Assembly (NCBI GenBank): GCA_022606135.1
Contig: JABYQN010000007.1
Coordinates: forward strand, 62,001-126,000
Reading direction: 5' to 3'
DNA: 64,000 bases
Source of the DNA: Fomes fomentarius
Lineage: Eukaryota; Basidiomycota; Agaricomycetes; Polyporales; Polyporaceae
Shown here: positions 57,903 through 64,000 of the stretch, in pieces
Position numbering within the stretch: the first letter of the stretch is position 1
Layout: every line of letters begins with the position of its first letter
Notes under the pieces: generated by a model
Told to the model about the DNA's origin: nothing
The model's database searches: none
The model's input: the letters and a program-made list of their open reading frames with translations, nothing else
Made by a program: the position numbers and the translations under genes

Positions 57903-60136
57903 ATGGCGTCGACTAGCAGCAGCAGCAGCAGCCCGAGCTCCTGTATTGACCCCGGCGCCACCGCGACTCCCGCGACGACGGCCGAGGAAGTTGCCCCCCT
58001 CACCCTCGACATCAAGTATGTTGACTCACGCTTTGACGAGGACAAGGGTGCATGGGACTACGGAGACACTCTGAACTCAGAGGTCGCCGCGGAGCTAGTG
58101 CAGCCCGTTGGGACGCACACCACGGACGATGACGATTCTTGGGAGAAGTTCTGCTTCGTCGTCGTGCGCAAGTACTCGCGCGCAGAGGACAAACGCAAGA
58201 GCACTATCTCGTTCCAAATTATCATTAAGAGCCCATACCTCCGAACGGCATGTTCCGAGGTCATGGCGCAACTGCGCGGTATCTCTTGGGTCTCTGAGCC
58301 GCTCGAGGTATGTGTGTTGCGAAGGCCTATGCATGTATCGCAAAGTGCTGACACCACGTTGTTACTGGTAGCTCGAGCCCACCCAGCTTATCACTTTCTT
58401 CCCCAAGTTCGAAGAGTACGAGAACGCACTGGCTGCACGCACACGCACGGAGGAGGAAGAGCGTATCCTCGCTTCCCTCCGGGTCCTACTCGACTACATA
58501 CGCAAAAACTATCGACAGACCCTAGCACGCATCTCTAGCCTCGTCTCCCACGGCGAGATCACATTTGACCTGCTTTACGCCATCCTCGTGCCTGGCACTA
58601 TCATTCTCAACAGATGCCAGATAACTCGCGAGACCCGCGCTCTTCGCCTAACTACCGCCTCGAAAAGCATAAACTCGTGCGGGCAATGGTTCTATAACCT
58701 TCAGTGCGAAGCCCTCGAAGAGTTTGTAGAAGACGACGGTGGGAATGACAATGACGAACCTACTGAGATTGGCTGGAGCGACGAGGACGAAGCAAGTAAC
58801 CGCAAGCGTTGGGGCTGGGTAAGCCGGACGGCACAAGTGTGGGACTTCGCCGGTGTGGAGAAGATCAACACTCTCAACGCATTCCCGATTCAATTCCATC
58901 CCGACGAAGCGGCTATCACCTCAATGCTAGTCGCGCGCGGTAGGAAATGGGCGTCACTCAGTGGGATGCACCACGTCTTCTACCGCGGGACAGCTGCGAG
59001 GTGGAAGTGGGTCAATGGGACGAACAAGTTGTTCAAGTATACCGTGAGTACCTCTACTAGATGAACGTGGTGATCAGTCATCAACGATGGTCCTGTTTCA
59101 GGTCAACTGTCGTATTGTGATCGACAAGGCCAGCTTCCACCGAGTGGAAACTGACTACGAGTTCCCTCCAGCGAAGGCACTAGTTGGACGAACCACTCCT
59201 GAGTCACTAACTGAGGAAGAGATTCTTCTCGCTTCGCCCATCGTGTATGGCTTCAGCCTATCAGACAAGATATGGCGTGAGTGCCTCTGCTTTCCTTTAG
59301 CTTGCTACGTTCTGACAGAGTGGACAGTTGAATACAACATCAACCATGTCTCGGATATCGAGTGGAATGATGAGGCATTCTCGGGGCTCGTGCTCCCGGC
59401 AGAGCGCAAGACGCTTCTCCGCTCGCTCATCGAGGTGCATGGCCGCCTCAACTCCAGTGGTCCCGGCGGCTTCGACGACTTTGTTCGCGGAAAGGGTCAG
59501 GGTCTCGTCATCAACCTCTACGGTCCGCCCGGTGTTGGCAAGACGCTCTCCGCAGAGGCCACAAGTGAGCACCTCCGGCGTCCGTTGTACATCATCGGAA
59601 GCGGCGACCTGGGCACAACTTCTTACGAGATCGACACCGCGTTGGAGACCGCGTTCGATCTGGCAGCATGCTGGAACGCGGTTCTGCTCATCGACGAGGC
59701 GGACGTCTTCCTGGAACAGCGGTCGTTGCACGACCTGGAGCGGAACGCGGTAGTCGCTGTGTTCCTCCGACACATCGAGTACTATCGTGGGATCTTGTTC
59801 CTGACGACGAACCGGATAAAAACCTTCGACGAGGCCTTCCTCTCCCGTATCCATGTCGCGCTGCACTACACCGAGCTGTCGACATCGACGAAGGCGCAAG
59901 TCTGGCGCGCGTTCTTGGTCAAGGCTGGCGTGGACCCAAGCGAGCTATCAGACGAGCTCATCGGCAGGTTGGCGCAGCGCGATGTCAACGGCCGGCAGAT
60001 CAAGAATGCGTGCAAGACTGCGGCGTCGTTGGCGACAAGCAGGGGCGAGAAGATGCAGTATGAGCACGTGGCGGAGTCGTTGAACGCGATGGACGAGTTC
60101 CTCGCGGACTTCGCTGCGATTCAGAACTACGCGTGA
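57903..60136 (+). CDS. AAA ATPase with N-terminal DUF7025-type region, 686 aa
   Basis: Basidiomycete AAA ATPases of this layout have unknown roles. Four exons (57903..58307, 58372..59043, 59102..59276, 59328..60136) total 2061 nt, 686 aa. The start MASTSSSSSSPSSC is Ser-rich and disordered. Residues ~40-410 form the DUF7025-like part with FQIIIKSPYLRTAC, ELEPTQLITFFPKFEEYE and WDFAGVEKINTLNAFP. The AAA domain follows with Walker A YGPPGVGKTLSAEA, Walker B VLLIDEADVFLEQR, sensor-1 GILFLTTNRIKTFDEAFLSRIHVAL and an Arg in FLSRIH at the arginine-finger position. The C-terminal AAA lid ends NGRQIKNACKTAASLA. Acidic GNDNDEPTEIGWSDEDE forms an insert (about residues 250-270). Not a BCS1 protein: it lacks a membrane span. 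Confidence 0.9.
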
Positions 60137-60754
60137 GCGTGTTCTTGGGACCCGCACCCAGGACTGTGTTAGAGTTGTTGTGGATTACCCTCGGGCCCGT
60201 TTTGTACATAGACCATTTCATATCTCCCTAATATCCCGGAACGCGCCCTATGGCTAGACCTGACTGTAATTGTTCCATGCTTGTCGACCTTCCCAGTGAC
60301 ACGTATGCCTTCACACGCCATGAGCTCTCGGCATCCACTGTCAAAACCATTGGCATAGCAGAAGACAGCTGCGTCTCGCGGACGACCCCAGTGTGGGACG
60401 CCTCGACTCCCAGTATTTGGGCAGCCTCTGACCAAGACAAGGGTGACGTCTCGGGATCTTAGATCCTCGGGCTGGCAGGCTTCCAAAGACAGAGCACGTA
60501 TTACGCACGTTTATACCTCTCCCGCATGAAAAAGAATCAGTGACATCTGCAGACGAGCCTAGCAGTGATCACAGAGGGCACTCGGGCCTCGTAGATCAGA
60601 AGGAAGCAATGAATTTACACTCGTACATAAGCATCGGGCTCGTTGGTTAGGGATGCGTATGGCTAGTATTAAATCTCGCCGACCGTGCTCACGATTAAAC
60701 ATGGTATATCATAGAAGCTCCAAGTTCCTCTTCACCAACACCATCCGTCACTGT
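60137..60754. terminator. Convergent 3' spacer
   Basis: The 618 bp between the stop codons of the AAA gene (+) and the zinc-finger gene (-) hold both 3' ends. Frames of up to 105 codons have no domain. Confidence 0.4.
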
Positions 60755-63428
60755 TCAATGGACGATATCGACCGCAACCCACTGGCCCTTCGTCCCGTAC
60801 GCCTTGAGACCATCGTCATTCCCCACGACCACCATGATGGTCCCACCGCACGGCCCAGCATACTTCTCGTCCGGGACGCGAACCTTGCTCCGCGTGTACT
60901 GCAGATTCGGCACAATGGAGCCCCCGCACGCGCACGGGTACTTGTACACATCGTCGACCGTGATGATGCTTCTGCCCGGGGTCTGGTACGTGAAACGACA
61001 CATCCCACAGTTCGCATTATTCATCCTGCAGCGACTAGATTAGCAACACAGCGCACATACGAGATCGTCTCACGATGCCGCGCGGCATGCTCGGGACACT
61101 GGAAGAGAATGACGGGAAGAACTCACTCGATCCCGATTTCGCGCATGCGTTCCCTCACCTTCTCGTGCCGCGGGAACGCGGCGATGCGCGGCTGGGCGAC
61201 GATAGAGTACGCGCCGTAGAAATGAACAACCTCGTTCTGACCCTCCCGCAGCCGCGCCCTATGCTGGCTCGTACACTCCCGTAATGCCTCGAAGAAGGCC
61301 TCGGGAGTCGGGTACGTCGTCCCGTGTTCCCTGCGCATCTCGTTCACGCGCCAATAGTCCGCCTTGTCCTCGTTGCCATGCTCGCTCATGCTCAAGCCCG
61401 AAGCTTTGCGCGCACGATAGACCTTGGTCCACTCGGAGAACCATTGCTGGAACTCGCGCTCGCGCATATGCTTCGTGACGCGGGGCCGAGGCTTGGGCTG
61501 GGGCTTTTTGGGGACTTGCTCGCAGGGAGCCCCAGCCACGATCTTCGTCGCGTCATTCGCCGTCGCTGCCCCAGCGGGCGCAGTTGCGCACTTCTCGGAC
61601 TTGGTTGATCCTTCATGATGCGCCGGGATTTTCAATCGGCATATGGTGCACTTATCCCAATTCGAGGCGCTGGAGAGTGTGGTGCCACAAGATGCACAAC
61701 GTCCTTGCGCAGGCTTGGGAGCGGGCGCAGTAGTCGGATTCTCTAAGAGAAGGGGTTCTTTGATCTTGGACGGCTTCGCAGGAGCTGCGTTTGCGGATGG
61801 TGTGCGCACGTGGCTGTGAGACGAGATTGCGAGTAATGCATTGGGTGAGCAGGAAGATGAAGGTGAGGACGATGACGGGAGAGAAGAGGAAGATGACGAG
61901 GTAGGCATCTTGGAGGTCGAATAGCTAATGAACTTGGATGCAAGCCTCTTGTTCTTAGGTTGCTTGAAAGCACTGCGATGAAGGGTACGCAGCGGGGAGG
62001 GTTTCGCAGCGGGGGCGGTAGAGGGCTTGATCGGACCATTGGAGTCCATCGCGGGGGTGTGGTTGGTGTCTGTGACCGGCAGAGTGTGTCTAGTAGGTAT
62101 TGTGCTAGCTGTATGCGCACTACTAGAACCATGGGCACTATCGGCCTCGGCGTGTGAGGGCTTCGCAGCAACCGTGGACTGCTTGGCAAGCTGGCCCCTT
62201 GAGTCCGAAATCGATCGCGAATTGTCCAGACGGCGGACCTTCGAGGGCTCTCCAGAGATAGAGATCTCGCTCAGTCCACGTTTCGAAGGTACCCTGACGC
62301 GAGCGGAAATGCTACTACTAGTAGGTGATTTTGAGATAGTAAATGCCGAGGCGAAGTCAGACACCCGCTTGAAAGGTTTGGGTCTGGTCTCTGGGATGCT
62401 ATTCGACGGGGGCTTTGAGTGAGACGCAGATTCTTGGTCAACTCGGCGAGCGTTCGACGATGGTGCTGCGGTAGGTTCATCGGCGGCGCGTTTCGCAGGA
62501 CTGTGTCGCGGGAGTATAGCTGTAGAGTGAGCGGAGGACGCGGATGCTGCTGCTGCACGGGCAACGTTGGCTTTGTCGTGATCACCGATGGCTACCATTG
62601 ACCCCCTTTCGTTAACGACACTTGGACCGGTGGGATACCAGTACTCACCGCCGCCAATATGCACCCTACCATCTTTCTTCATGGCCTCAACAACGCGCAA
62701 TACAGACGCGCGACGCGAGATGGCGGTCTTGGAGGACGTCGGAGCTTTCGCTTGTGGGGGTGTGGTCTCACACTCTTCCGGCTCAGAACTCGCTACGACC
62801 GCAGGGCTTGAGCTTCGAGGTGCCATAGTTGCGCTACCTTTGTGACTATTTGCAGCGTGTCTCCGGACCAGAGACGCGTTCTTGTGCGTGAAGGAGCCAC
62901 ATGGGCATGTCAAGAGCTTTGTCTTGTTGTCTCTGTGTATTGTCACCTGGGTTGCTACGCGTCGTGTTCAGCAGCATTTGCGTCCATGTCAAGTCACTTT
63001 TACTTACAACCATACCAAACTTTTGTCATCTGGCCATGTAGGTTTGACACATGGGATCCGACGTTGTGCTGGTTAGTCTCCGAAGACGATGTCTGTGAGA
63101 CATACGTGCATCCTTGCGACTCTCGGTAAGGGCACGCTTTGAACAGTGTACGCGCCTTAGGGTCTGTGAGTATGGGGGTCACGCACAAGCAACTAGAGGC
63201 TTACACTCATAAGTGAGACTGGTTACCTGAGTACTGACTGTTCGGAGATCTTGCCAACCTTAGTCTATTGGCCATATGATGTGACCTTGGTCCTTGGCGA
63301 CAGCCCACGTAGAAGCGCTTGTGACACCCCGCGGCGCGTTTGCACGTGAGTGAGTCACACGGCAAATTAATCAGATAGTCATCATGATGCAACTGCTGGC
63401 AGTGCCAGGCTTCCGCCACCCGCGTCAT
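60755..63428 (-). CDS. Zinc-finger protein of unknown function (801 aa model)
   Basis: Four exons chosen by phase: 63428..63227, 63163..63051, 62946..61127, 61025..60755 (2406 nt, 801 aa). N-terminal cysteine/histidine motifs: LPCDSLTCKRAAGCHKRF, ACPYRESQGCTYVSQTSSSETNQHNVGSH (C-x6-C-x13-H-x4-H) and LLTCPCGSFTHKNASLVRRH-AANSH, a C2H2-like finger. A conserved-looking KKDGRVHIGGGEYWYPTGP segment follows, then a long Ser/Ala/Pro-rich linker. Near residue 540 is a Cys-pair zinc ribbon GRCASCGTTL-x7-KCTICR. A basic helical block, KPRPRVTKHMREREFQQWFSEWTKVYRARKA, and a Cys-rich C-terminal exon (NCGMCRFTYQTPGR, YPCACGGS, AGPCGGTIMVVV) complete it. A nuclear DNA- or RNA-binding role is likely but not shown. 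Start and intron 2 (GTGTCA donor) are uncertain; the large third exon is solid. Confidence 0.65.
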
Positions 63429-63531
63429 CTCAGATCTCTCTGTTGCCAAAGGCAAGTTGAAGAGACTTTCTTCTCGAATCTGCTTTGAAGCTAATCAATT
63501 TGAATGTGCACATGAACTTCCTCTTGGGCAG

Positions 63532-64000
63532 ATGGAAAACTCGCTCCTAAACATCGACGTCCTACGTATCGTCATGTCATTTGCGGCCGCAGAGTACTTT
63601 AACATGGGGACCGTATCAGATGTCATGAAGACCTGCCGCGTGCTCAACCATGAAGGCACCAGATACCTGCTTCAATCCGGCGTCAGGTTCCACTCCGGCG
63701 CGCAGGTCTTATCCTTTCTGACGTTCATCTTTCCAAAACTCGGAGGCGATGTGGCCGAGACAATCGCACGTATGCGATGGATAAAATACATGAGCATCGA
63801 CCTATTTCCACCTCCCTCCGAGATCGCCGCAAGGGCACTCCGTTTCTTCTTCCAGGTCGCATCCACAGGCGCTACCCTCAACTTCACGCGCCTCCATATT
63901 CATCACGCCGAAAAGTTGCTGTCCACGGACGAAGAGATGAAGGACGCAATCGCGGGGTTACAGACCATCCAGGAGCTCGTCATCACGGGCGCAGGCGAGC
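63532..64000 (+). CDS. F-box-like protein, 5' part (runs off the window)
   Basis: An open frame from ATG at 63532 to the window end, 156 codons so far: MENSLLNIDVLRIVMSFAAA, then VSDVMKTCRVLNHEGTRYLL. The pattern (short hydrophobic start, 'MKTCR-L' helix, then FLTFIFPKLGG and RWIKYMSIDL) matches the F-box-like N-terminus followed by leucine-rich-repeat-like strands seen in large basidiomycete families, whose cellular targets are mostly unknown. It lies divergent from the zinc-finger gene with only about 100 bp between start codons. The rest of the gene is outside the window. Confidence 0.7.
   Translation, partial: MENSLLNIDVLRIVMSFAAAEYFNMGTVSDVMKTCRVLNHEGTRYLLQSGVRFHSGAQVLSFLTFIFPKLGGDVAETIARMRWIKYMSIDLFPPPSEIAARALRFFFQVASTGATLNFTRLHIHHAEKLLSTDEEMKDAIAGLQTIQELVITGAGE

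Noticed and set aside
59087..60136. AAA protein as a BCS1-like mitochondrial chaperone
   Set aside because: No N-terminal membrane span or BCS1 domain; the DUF7025-like region and Walker sequences fit the basidiomycete AAA group instead.
1..64000. Search for transposons, long terminal repeats and CRISPR arrays
   Set aside because: By eye I saw no long inverted or direct terminal repeats, no transposase or reverse-transcriptase motifs and no spaced repeat arrays. Short tandem repeats are listed separately.

Overview
The window is nuclear DNA of a filamentous basidiomycete, most likely an Agaricomycete; the polypore group fits, but I cannot name a genus from sequence alone. Most genes are cut by many short GT-AG introns of about 50-65 nt, some exons are only 14-30 nt, base composition is moderately GC-rich, and several families are typical of mushroom-forming fungi (DUF7025-type AAA ATPase, MATH-BTB proteins, HET domain, F-box-like proteins). 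I see no operon, phage, CRISPR array, rRNA gene or intact transposon. Exon joins below were worked out by eye from splice signals and reading phase; where exon lengths are listed, they sum to whole codons unless I say otherwise.

Layout. 1-3180: one tiny basic-protein gene and otherwise nothing recognisable. 3181-4497 (-): glycerol dehydrogenase. 4959-7214 (-) and 7625-9228 (+): a MATE transporter and a signal-peptide-bearing agmatinase, divergent across 410 bp. 9229-11192: no gene seen. 11193-13313 (-): a 15-exon Gfo/Idh/MocA oxidoreductase with one junction that does not splice cleanly. 13948-14651 (+): unknown protein. 14938-19696 (-): Prp24/SART3 spliceosome-recycling factor. 20035-21690 (+): single-pass membrane protein. 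22344-26996 (+): SMC6. 27438-29027 (+): dihydrofolate/folylpolyglutamate synthase. 30454 to about 32885 (-): AOS1, the SUMO E1 subunit, with two long introns. 34377-37547 (-): Zn2Cys6 transcription factor with an apparent 1-nt frameshift and a 14-nt microexon. 38380-41211 (-): intronless PPR-like mitochondrial protein. 41212-43508: no gene seen. 43509-45457 (+): GRASP/Grh1 Golgi protein carrying a 57-residue histidine-rich tract. 46083-48047 (+): HET-domain protein. 48286-50806 (-): MATH-BTB protein. 52154-54115 (+): ALG7. 54765-56560 (+): isocitrate lyase with a peroxisomal SKL tail. 57903-60136 (+): DUF7025/AAA ATPase. 60755-63428 (-): zinc-finger protein of unknown function. 63532-64000 (+): 5' part of an F-box-like gene that leaves the window.

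How the genes relate. They are mainly independent housekeeping genes: DNA repair (SMC6), SUMOylation (AOS1), splicing (Prp24), N-glycosylation (ALG7), Golgi organisation (GRASP), folate (FOL3) and the glyoxylate cycle (ICL1). The SMC5/6 complex is a SUMO ligase platform in other eukaryotes, so SMC6 and AOS1 act in connected pathways, but nothing in the sequence shows that their proximity matters. The MATE/agmatinase divergent pair is the best candidate for a functionally linked pair. I did not find a clear undescribed system. The most unusual signals are three GC-AG introns within 13 kb, the histidine-rich GRASP, and two genes (Gfo/Idh and the Zn2Cys6 factor) whose reading frames look damaged or unusually spliced.
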